Under the pieces are notes generated by a model. That model had not been told where the DNA came from and ran no database searches. It saw only the letters and a program-made list of their open reading frames with translations. DNA of 11,702 nt from Nitrospinota bacterium (lineage in GTDB: Bacteria; Nitrospinota_A; JADGAW01). A program made the translations under genes and the position numbers. The stretch is from assembly GCA_015231815.1 (NCBI GenBank), contig JADGAW010000045.1, positions 1 to 11,702 on the forward strand, read 5' to 3'. Position 1 is the first letter of the stretch. The number at the start of each line of letters is the position of its first letter. This document shows positions 5,773 through 11,702 of this stretch, one piece after another.

Positions 5773-7029
5773 TTAACTGGCTTTAACTCTTTTTATATCT
5801 GCTCCAACATTTTTGAGTTTTTCTTCCATTTTTTCATAGCCTCTGTCGAGGTGGTAAATTCTATTAATTTCTGTTGTTCCGTCTGCAACAAGTCCAGCAA
5901 GAACCAAAGATGCCGATGCCCTTAAATCAGTTGCCATAACCGAAGCTCCACTAAAAGGCCTTTCTCCTGTAACAATTGCTGTATGACCATCAATGGATAT
6001 TTCAGCTCCCATTCTAATAAGTTCAGCTACATGCATAAACCTGTTTTCAAAAACAGTCTCGTTAAAAACACTCGTTCCTTTTGCCAAAGATGCGGGAACC
6101 ATAAACTGTGCCTGCATGTCTGTAGGAAAACCCGGATGTGGGGTGGTGGTTATTTTGACTGATTTTAAGTGAGTTGCTGCTTTAATAGAAATTTCATTGG
6201 CACCTATTTTTATTTCAGCACCCATTTCTTTAAGCTTGGAAAGTACAATTTCGAGGTCATGAGGATTGCATTTTGTTATGGTTAACTCTCCATTTGTGAT
6301 GGCACCTGCAACAAGATACGTTCCCGTTTCCACACGATCAGGAATAATTGCCTCTTTTATATCCTTTAATTCTTTAACTCCTGAAATTTTTATGATTGAA
6401 TCTCCAGCCCCTTCGATTTTCGCTCCTGCAGAATTTAAGGCATTGGCAAGGTTTACAATTTCAGGCTCCATTGCAGCATTCTCTAAAATTGTTTCTCCTT
6501 CTGCCATAACAGCTGCCATCATGACATTTTCGGTACCCGTAACGGTTACCGTATCAAAATATATTTTCGCTCCACAAAGCTTTTTTGCTTTTGCGTGAAC
6601 ATATCCATGCTCAATAGTAATTTCTGCACCCATTTCCTCAAAGGCTTTTAGATGAAGGTTGATTGGCCGAGCTCCAATGGCACAACCACCAGGAAGGGAA
6701 ACTTTGGCTTCTCCAAACCTTGAGAGAAGTGGCCCCATCATAAGACAGGATGCTCTCATTGTTCTCACTAAATCATATGACGCCTCATGAGAGTTAATTG
6801 TTGAAGAATCAATAACCATGGTGTTTCCATTCCAATTAACTCGACAACCAATATGTTCAAGAAGCTTAACAGTGGTTTTTATATCTGCTAAACCGGGAAC
6901 GTTTGATATTGTATTTACCTTTCCCGTAAGTATTGATGAAAAAAGAACTGGTAGAGCGGCATTTTTAGCACCACTTATTTCAATTGTTCCTGATAACCTG
7001 TTTCCACCGTTTATTAATATTTTGTCCAT
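5773..7029 (-). CDS. murA: UDP-N-acetylglucosamine 1-carboxyvinyltransferase MurA
   Basis: A 418-residue cytoplasmic enzyme of the EPSP-synthase fold and full family length. It transfers enolpyruvate from PEP to UDP-GlcNAc, the first committed step of peptidoglycan synthesis. Key residues are visible: SGAKNAALP (19-27, with Lys22 and Asn23), PGGCAIGARPINLHL (113-127, with the nucleophilic Cys116 that fosfomycin alkylates), HPGFPTDMQAQF (298-309, with the catalytic Asp304), TDLRASASLVLAGLVADG (367-384, with Asp368 and Arg370) and DRGYE (395-399, Arg396). Having Cys rather than Asp at 116 predicts normal fosfomycin sensitivity. The ATG start matches the normal N-terminus; only a distant purine patch precedes it. 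It is convergent with the pabC-like gene and divergent from the GT-C/TPR gene, so it is a single-gene unit. Confidence 0.97.
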   Translation of the reverse strand: MDKILINGGNRLSGTIEISGAKNAALPVLFSSILTGKVNTISNVPGLADIKTTVKLLEHIGCRVNWNGNTMVIDSSTINSHEASYDLVRTMRASCLMMGPLLSRFGEAKVSLPGGCAIGARPINLHLKAFEEMGAEITIEHGYVHAKAKKLCGAKIYFDTVTVTGTENVMMAAVMAEGETILENAAMEPEIVNLANALNSAGAKIEGAGDSIIKISGVKELKDIKEAIIPDRVETGTYLVAGAITNGELTITKCNPHDLEIVLSKLKEMGAEIKIGANEISIKAATHLKSVKITTTPHPGFPTDMQAQFMVPASLAKGTSVFNETVFENRFMHVAELIRMGAEISIDGHTAIVTGERPFSGASVMATDLRASASLVLAGLVADGTTEINRIYHLDRGYEKMEEKLKNVGADIKRVKAS

Positions 7030-7077
7030 ATATTTTTAATCTTTCATTTATTGATATTATGTAATTTATTCTCTGGT

Positions 7078-7083
7078 TATAAT
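7078..7083 (+). promoter_or_regulatory. -10 box candidate for the GT-C/TPR membrane protein gene
   Basis: A perfect TATAAT lies 48 bases before the ATG at 7132, in the 102-base gap between murA and this gene. The best -35 candidate, TTGATA (7051-7056), is 21 bases away, which is too far, so promoter strength is uncertain. On the minus strand the same gap must carry the murA promoter, but no convincing pair of hexamers was found there. Confidence 0.35.
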
Positions 7084-7131
7084 ATTGTCCCTTGAACTGA
7101 AAAAATATATTCTACTCTGTTTTTATCACTC

Positions 7132-8871
7132 ATGACCCTTCTATTAAGAAATTTCTTTTTTCAATGTTGCGCTATTTTCATTATTGCTTTCGTTGTTGGA
7201 TTTTTTCTTTATAAACCTACCCTTGATGACCCTCCTCACTTTGATGATGAAGCACACGTAAAGATTGAAGCGATACATTCCGTTTTTCCACTCAGCAAGT
7301 TCTTTATTTACAATACAGAAATAGGAGTTGATGTTCCTCACCGAGGTGTAGCACTGGTAACACATGCTTTAACAAAAGCTATTTCAAAAGAAGGAAACTA
7401 TTTTTATTTTCATTTTTTCCAGATACTTTTTCATTCAATAAATGCTTTCCTTGTGTTTGTGTTTATTTTTAAACTTCTTGGTTTCTTTTCTTTTAACGGC
7501 GGAAAAACAAATGATGAAAACAGGACAGTTTACCTTCTCATTTCCCTGTTTTGTTTTCTTCTCTTTTTAACTCACCCCATTCAATCAAATGTTGCTGCAT
7601 ATATGGCTCAAAGAACATCAGAGCTTTTGGTGATGTTTTCTTTACTATCGCTGTTATTTTTTATGACTTTTCTCTCTCAACAAGGCATCAAAAGGAAGGG
7701 AGCTTATTATGCTCTTTCCTTCATTTCATTTTCTTTTGCCATTTTTTCCAAAGAAAATGCCGTAACAATTATTCCTCTGATGTTTATTCTTCAGCTTCAT
7801 ACAGGAGAAGCTGAATTGAAAAAAATGAATAGCAAAAAGTTCTTGAAAATACTTTTACCTTTTCTTCCTTTTGCACTCTTTATTATTTTTTATTCACAGT
7901 TTGCAAGCTTTAAAACCCATACAATGCTTTTTGACCAAACTCCAGCCTCATATTTTTTTCTACAAACGGTAGTAATTTTGAAATATATTGGTCTTCTTTT
8001 ATATCCCTCCCCCGATTTATTAAATATGGATTGGGATATACGAGCCAACACTTTTTCTATTGGGCAAATCGAACTTTCCCTTGTGGTAAATGCCCTTATC
8101 TTTTTTTGTGGGTGTTTGTTTCTATTTCTTGCAAAGCTGAGAATTCTGGGCTTTGCAATTATTTGGTTTTACGCAACGATTTCCCCCGATAGTTCCTTCA
8201 TGCCTTTGTCGGAAAAGATGGTTGAGTATCGATTATATATGCCTGCAATAGGTTTTTTTCTCTTTTTTGCCATGATTGTTTGGGTTGCTGTTGAAAAAAT
8301 ACAAAAAAAAAATACCCTTTTTTTATACACGTTTATCATCCTTGTTATAACAATTTTATCTATTTACAGTACGGTAAAACGATTGCCGGTTTTTGATACT
8401 GAACTGATTTACTGGACAGATGTGATAAAAAAGTCCCCCAATAAGGCAAGAGGATATGCAACGAGAGGAAGTTCTGCATATAAAAACATGAACAAAATAC
8501 CAGAGGCATTAGCTGATTTAAATAAAGCGATTGAGCTAAAAAGTGATTTAGGAGATGCATATATCAACCGTGGAGTATTGCTTGCAAGCCAAGGACATTT
8601 TCATAAAGCCATTGCTGATTTCAAACATGCTTTAGAGTATAAAAAACATAATACCTCCTATGTCTACCTTAATTTGGGAGCAATGTATTTTAGCTTGTAT
8701 GACATAGAGAACTCTCTTGCAAGTTTTCACAAAGCATGTGAAATGAAGAACAAACATGGCTGCGAAGGTTTTGACAAACTGTATTACGCCTTAAAAAACA
8801 GTTGTGATGTAGGTGATACCAAAGATTGTTTATTTTTAGATCAGGCAATAGAAAAATATGGAAAAAAATAA
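7132..8871 (+). CDS. Polytopic membrane protein of GT-C/TMTC-like type with C-terminal TPR repeats
   Basis: 579 residues. The first ~400 are strongly hydrophobic, with about ten likely membrane spans. The first span is followed by an acidic motif FDDEAHV, the position where GT-C glycosyltransferases of the PMT/TMTC type keep catalytic acidic residues. Typical family stretches follow: HFFQILFHSINAFLVF, AAYMAQRTSELLVMFSLLSL, a FSKENAV segment, and YRLYMPAIGF. The C-terminal ~145 residues hold three TPR units (about 437-470, 471-504 and 505-539), each with the A/G-Y...A/G...A pattern. The tail has two C-x7-C pairs (C536/C544 and C558/C566), as in Sel1-like cysteine-rich repeats. By analogy with TMTC proteins, the TPR part should face the periplasm. 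Substrate and acceptor are unknown, and enzymatic activity is inferred only from the fold. There is no Shine-Dalgarno sequence. Confidence 0.75.
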   Translation: MTLLLRNFFFQCCAIFIIAFVVGFFLYKPTLDDPPHFDDEAHVKIEAIHSVFPLSKFFIYNTEIGVDVPHRGVALVTHALTKAISKEGNYFYFHFFQILFHSINAFLVFVFIFKLLGFFSFNGGKTNDENRTVYLLISLFCFLLFLTHPIQSNVAAYMAQRTSELLVMFSLLSLLFFMTFLSQQGIKRKGAYYALSFISFSFAIFSKENAVTIIPLMFILQLHTGEAELKKMNSKKFLKILLPFLPFALFIIFYSQFASFKTHTMLFDQTPASYFFLQTVVILKYIGLLLYPSPDLLNMDWDIRANTFSIGQIELSLVVNALIFFCGCLFLFLAKLRILGFAIIWFYATISPDSSFMPLSEKMVEYRLYMPAIGFFLFFAMIVWVAVEKIQKKNTLFLYTFIILVITILSIYSTVKRLPVFDTELIYWTDVIKKSPNKARGYATRGSSAYKNMNKIPEALADLNKAIELKSDLGDAYINRGVLLASQGHFHKAIADFKHALEYKKHNTSYVYLNLGAMYFSLYDIENSLASFHKACEMKNKHGCEGFDKLYYALKNSCDVGDTKDCLFLDQAIEKYGKK

Positions 8872-8882
8872 GTAACGTTTGA

Positions 8883-8918
8883 ACTTTTACCTGACAACAT
8901 ATGTTGTCAGGTAAAAGT
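8883..8918. repeat. Perfect 36-base palindrome between convergent genes
   Basis: Every base from 8883 to 8918 pairs with its mirror position around the centre at 8900/8901, giving two 18-base arms with no spacer. The inner part (ACCTGACAACAT and its complement) is flanked by CTTTT on the left and AAAAG on the right. It begins 12 bases after the stop of the GT-C/TPR gene and ends 14 bases before the stop of the convergent small exported-protein gene. For a bidirectional intrinsic terminator one expects A-rich left and T-rich right flanks; here the order is reversed. It may still end or stabilise both mRNAs as a long hairpin, or bind a dimeric protein. Confidence 0.75.
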
Positions 8919-8932
8919 AATACATGTTATCT

Positions 8933-9271
8933 TTATTCATGCCTTCGGTATAAAGTCCACTTACTTTTCATATTGCTGGAATGAACAACTAGCCTATCGG
9001 CACCGCTAATATAATCAATATAAAATAGTTTTCCTTTTCTATCTTTGACGGTATAAGTCCATCCTCCACCTCCTAATTGTCTATGATTTACAATTCTAAA
9101 ATCAACCCACTTTGTTTTGTCTTTATTGGTAAACTTTATTGCATCAATGATATTATCATTACCGGTTTTTAACCAGACATTAAAATCCTTACTGTCGTAA
9201 ACATAGTAAGCTAAAGCATTGGAGGTAAAAGCAAAAAGAGTGAGGAAGGTTAAGAGTAATATTCTTTTCAT
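8933..9271 (-). CDS. Small exported protein of unknown function
   Basis: 112 residues with a good Sec signal peptide: MKR, a hydrophobic core LLLTFLTLFAF, and predicted cleavage after NALA at residue 21. The mature 91-residue part is polar, rich in aromatic residues and lysine, and contains no cysteine. It reads as a small beta-rich domain (alternating patterns such as WVDFRIVN, GGGWTYTVKD and KLFYIDYIS), with a GGGG turn near the middle. I do not recognise a family. It is the last gene of a minus-strand series (dnaJ, ahbAB, this gene), lying 94 bases after ahbAB, so it may be co-transcribed or have its own promoter in that gap. No Shine-Dalgarno sequence precedes the ATG. The signal peptide makes it a real gene rather than a chance frame. 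Confidence 0.75.
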   Translation of the reverse strand: MKRILLLTFLTLFAFTSNALAYYVYDSKDFNVWLKTGNDNIIDAIKFTNKDKTKWVDFRIVNHRQLGGGGWTYTVKDRKGKLFYIDYISGADRLVVHSSNMKSKWTLYRRHE

Positions 9272-9365
9272 AATGAATTAAAGTTTATAAGTTAAATATG
9301 GAGGAAATAACGAACAATTCTTTAAATACCTCCTTTCTTTATAAACCAGAATGAATTGAGGGAAC

Positions 9366-10382
9366 TTAACGTCGGGCATTTTCCCAATCAATAAGGTCTT
9401 GCGTGAAATATACCACCCGTATTTTTTTGAACTCTTTAGAACTATATAAAGCTGACCGATTTGTAATGCCTGTATCTTCAGATATCTTAGCAAGGATTTC
9501 CTCACAATCTTCCTTACTCTGTCCATGAACCATAGTGAAAATATTATAAGGCCAATCAGGATATTTTGGCCTTAGGTAACAATGGGAAACAGCTTTAAAG
9601 GAAGCCATTTTTTCTCCGATTTCTTCAGCTTCATTTTCCGGTATTGCCCAAACCCCCATTGCATTTGATTTAAAACCAGCTTTTCTATGATGAAGTACCG
9701 CTGCAAAACGTCTCATTCTGCCATTTTCAATAAACTTTTTTATTTCATTAACAACCTCTTCCTGAGAAATATCCAGCTCATCTGATGCTCTTTTAAACGG
9801 TTCCGGTATAACTTCTAAATGCTTTTGCAAGGACTTTACAAACTCTATTTCTTCTTCTGATATAGGAGGAAGTTGTTTTTTCTCTTTTTTCGTCTTATTT
9901 TCTTCCTTACCTGTAATTGAGTCTTTTCCTGTCATATCAAACTTAACGCCAATCTTAAACAATTTCAGAGTCTGGAGCGGTCTGATAGATTCAACCCCAG
10001 CTTCTTTTCCGAGAAGTTCAATGGAATTAATTAAACCAAGAGAACTGTTTGGAGGAACGGCAATGGTAAACCAAATATTAAAATCATGATTTCTCAGATA
10101 GTTATGACTTACTCCCGGATGTGCATTTATAACTTCAACAGCTTTATCGATGTTTTCCACCGCAACCTTTGCTGCAACAAGGGAAGATTCATACCCAAGG
10201 GACTTTGTATCAAAGATAGCACTGATTTGTCGAATGACCTTATCTTCCTTGAGTTTGTTAATACGGTTAATTACTTCCTCTTCAGAAATATTCAGTAACT
10301 CACCTATTTCTTTATAAGGTCTGGTGGATAAGGGAAATGATGTCTGGAGAATGTTAAGTAATTCTTTGTCTGTTGTATCCAT
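9366..10382 (-). CDS. ahbAB: Fused AhbA-AhbB (NirDL-like) siroheme decarboxylase, Lrp/AsnC-like fold
   Basis: 338 residues made of two tandem Lrp/AsnC-like units. Unit one (about 1-150) has a winged helix (20-50), then VSHNYLRNHDFNIWFTIAV (91-109) and the AhbA-type closing segment LQTLKLFKIGVKFDM (136-150). A charged lysine/glutamate-rich linker (151-171) joins it to unit two (about 172-338), which has a winged helix (195-225), then VSHCYLRPKYPDWPYNIF (265-282), and ends with the AhbB-type KEFKKIRVVYF. These proteins resemble regulators but decarboxylate siroheme to 12,18-didecarboxysiroheme, on the way to heme (Ahb route) or heme d1. AhbA and AhbB are often separate subunits; here they are fused, as in NirDL. 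No other ahb or nir gene is in the window. dnaJ lies 53 bases upstream on the same strand. The ATG lacks a Shine-Dalgarno sequence. A transcriptional role is less likely, given the conserved H-x-Y-x-R motifs. Confidence 0.85.
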   Translation of the reverse strand: MDTTDKELLNILQTSFPLSTRPYKEIGELLNISEEEVINRINKLKEDKVIRQISAIFDTKSLGYESSLVAAKVAVENIDKAVEVINAHPGVSHNYLRNHDFNIWFTIAVPPNSSLGLINSIELLGKEAGVESIRPLQTLKLFKIGVKFDMTGKDSITGKEENKTKKEKKQLPPISEEEIEFVKSLQKHLEVIPEPFKRASDELDISQEEVVNEIKKFIENGRMRRFAAVLHHRKAGFKSNAMGVWAIPENEAEEIGEKMASFKAVSHCYLRPKYPDWPYNIFTMVHGQSKEDCEEILAKISEDTGITNRSALYSSKEFKKIRVVYFTQDLIDWENARR

Positions 10383-10435
10383 AGGTTTTATTATGTTGAG
10401 TAAATAATTAAAAGGTCTTTAAAGAAAGGTCATGA

Positions 10436-11566
10436 TTAGTTAAGAATTTCTTCTATTTTTTCTTCAACTTTTTGAAAAAATCCTTTTTCTTTTTTTTTTA
10501 CTTCATCGCCTTCCAGTAGAGCAAGTTCTTCATACAGTTCTCGTTCTTTAGCTGTTAGTTTTGTTGGAACATTAATTTTTGCATGAGCAATGAGATCCCC
10601 TCTTCCATATCCTTTCAGGTGATAAATTCCTCCACCTTCGACACGAAACTCCCGACCATTTTGTGTACCTGCTTTTACATTTATTTTGTGGGTTTTTCCC
10701 TCTTCAAGTGCTGGTATGCTGACTTCAGAACCCAAAACAGCCTGTGGCACAGTAATGTTTATGTAACAATGAACATCCTGTCCATCCCGGTGAAAATTCT
10801 CATCTTCCTCAACAAAAAGATAAACATAAAGATCCCCCGGCTCAGCTCCATGATCCCCCGGTTCTCCTTCTCCTTTGAGGCGTACCTTATTCCCGTTATT
10901 TACCCCAGCAGGAATTTGAATTTTTAATTCCTTCTTTTTTACGACTTTTCCTTCACCCCGACAGCTTGGGCAAGGATTTTTGATCATCTTGCCATTTCCA
11001 TGACAAACAGGGCAGGTTGTACTTATGCTGAAAAACCCCTGACTTCTTCTTATTTGACCAGCTCCACCACAATGCTGACATGTTTCAGCACTCGTTCCTG
11101 GTGCTGCTTTGCTTCCATTACAGGTATTGCATGTTTCGTTCTTTGGAATAGTAACTTCTTTTTCTGTACCAAAAACTGCTTCCTTAAATTTTATTTTTAA
11201 ATCGTATCGCAGGTCAGAACCTCTTTGTGGTCCTCTTGATCTTCCTCCGCCTCCAAAAATATCGCCGAAAATATCGCCAAAATTAGAAAAAATATCCTCG
11301 AAACCACCGCCGCCACCGCTAAACCCCTCAAAGCCTCTGCCTTTGAGTCCCGCATGACCAAATTGGTCATATATCTGTTTTTTTTGTGAATCGCTCAGAA
11401 CTTCGTAAGCCTCTGAAGCTTCTTTGAATTTTTCTTCCGCTTCACTATTTCCCGGGTTTTTATCAGGATGATATTTCATTGCCTGAGTACGGTAGGCTTT
11501 TTTTATTTCTGCTGCACTAGCGTTTTTCTGAACACCTAATATTTGATAATAGTCGTTTTTAGTCAT
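10436..11566 (-). CDS. dnaJ: Chaperone protein DnaJ (Hsp40, type I)
   Basis: 376 residues with complete type I architecture. The J domain (about 1-70) has HPD at 33-35, which stimulates the DnaK ATPase. A glycine/phenylalanine-rich linker (75-110) follows. The zinc domain has four motifs: CNTCNGSK (146-153), CQHCGGAG (163-170), CPVCHGNG (185-192) and CPSCRGEG (199-206), eight cysteines in all for two zinc ions. The C-terminal substrate-binding domains run to about 345, ending in a lysine/glutamate-rich tail. In the first zinc motif the last glycine is replaced by lysine, but all zinc ligands remain. A purine stretch (GGGATAG) lies before the ATG at somewhat long spacing. No CIRCE operator or clear heat-shock promoter was seen in the 97 bases upstream, and dnaK and grpE are not adjacent on the visible side. 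It is the first visible gene of a minus-strand series with ahbAB. Confidence 0.97.
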   Translation of the reverse strand: MTKNDYYQILGVQKNASAAEIKKAYRTQAMKYHPDKNPGNSEAEEKFKEASEAYEVLSDSQKKQIYDQFGHAGLKGRGFEGFSGGGGGFEDIFSNFGDIFGDIFGGGGRSRGPQRGSDLRYDLKIKFKEAVFGTEKEVTIPKNETCNTCNGSKAAPGTSAETCQHCGGAGQIRRSQGFFSISTTCPVCHGNGKMIKNPCPSCRGEGKVVKKKELKIQIPAGVNNGNKVRLKGEGEPGDHGAEPGDLYVYLFVEEDENFHRDGQDVHCYINITVPQAVLGSEVSIPALEEGKTHKINVKAGTQNGREFRVEGGGIYHLKGYGRGDLIAHAKINVPTKLTAKERELYEELALLEGDEVKKKEKGFFQKVEEKIEEILN

Positions 11567-11663
11567 TATTTCTATCCCAATGTAGTTACAAATTTATTTC
11601 ACTTACCTACAGAAAAATCGCTTTTTTCAATGTATCAAGGTATATCTGAACACCTCATGTCAG

Positions 11664-11702
11664 TTACACGATTTCTTTTCCTCTTTTTGATTTTTTTATT
11701 AA
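11664..11702 (-). CDS. Possible C-terminal end of a further minus-strand gene (partial)
   Basis: From the right edge the minus strand reads in one frame as LIKKSKRGKEIV followed by a stop at 11664-11666, 97 bases before the dnaJ start. The lysine-rich sequence would suit a protein C-terminus. With only 12 codons, and with another frame also open for about 20 codons here, the call is weak and no product can be named. Confidence 0.2.
   Translation of the reverse strand, partial: LIKKSKRGKEIV

Noticed and set aside
6266..6598. Plus-strand open frame of 110 codons inside murA
   Set aside because: It is antisense to strongly conserved murA sequence and shows no independent features.
9278..9526. 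Minus-strand open frame of 82 codons overlapping the 3' end of ahbAB
   Set aside because: It lies mostly within ahbAB in another frame and has no motif or signal peptide. The GGAGG near 9330 lies inside the frame, not before its start.

Overview
The window is AT-rich chromosomal DNA from a Gram-negative (diderm) bacterium. The diderm call rests on a MlaC-type phospholipid carrier, a lipoprotein NlpC/P60 hydrolase and several Sec signal peptides. Three markers point to a respiratory, probably anaerobic or microaerobic lineage of the Desulfobacterota/Nitrospirota/Nitrospinota sort: MqnA (futalosine route to menaquinone), a fused AhbA-AhbB siroheme decarboxylase (siroheme-dependent heme or heme d1 route), and an IS91-type transposase tail. 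This placement is inference from gene content, and I cannot name a genus. Most genes are scattered housekeeping genes, not a single dedicated system.

Layout. Positions 1-375 (minus) hold a chimeric reading frame: the start of a nucleotidyltransferase joined in frame to the C-terminal part of an IS91-family transposase, running off the left edge. An initiator tRNA-fMet gene (479-555, plus) follows with its own -10 box. After about 280 bases without a gene come two exported proteins on the minus strand: a SUMF1-fold protein lacking the catalytic cysteines of true formylglycine-generating enzyme, and an NlpC/P60 lipoprotein. Divergent from these is rph (RNase PH, plus). Then come mqnA (minus), mlaC and a pabC-like class IV aminotransferase (plus), and murA (minus). 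murA converges on the aminotransferase gene with a single base between the stop codons. A multi-membrane-span GT-C/TMTC-like protein with C-terminal TPRs (plus) diverges from murA. A perfect 36-base palindrome separates it from a convergent minus-strand series: dnaJ, then ahbAB, then a small exported protein of unknown function. The last 39 bases may be the tail of one more minus-strand gene.

How the genes fit together. Only dnaJ-ahbAB-(small exported protein) and mlaC-(aminotransferase) look like possible co-transcribed groups. The rest read as single-gene units with divergent or convergent neighbours. Cell-envelope themes recur: MurA, MlaC, NlpC/P60 and the GT-C/TPR protein. Redox-cofactor biosynthesis appears as MqnA and AhbAB. 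Nearly all start codons lack a recognisable Shine-Dalgarno sequence; the SUMF1-fold gene is the clear exception.

I did not find a convincing new multi-gene system. The items most worth a second look are the nucleotidyltransferase/transposase chimera beside the initiator tRNA, the 36-base palindrome whose flanks do not fit an intrinsic terminator, the fused siroheme decarboxylase, the C-x7-C pairs at the end of the TPR membrane protein, and a self-complementary -10 element between mqnA and mlaC.
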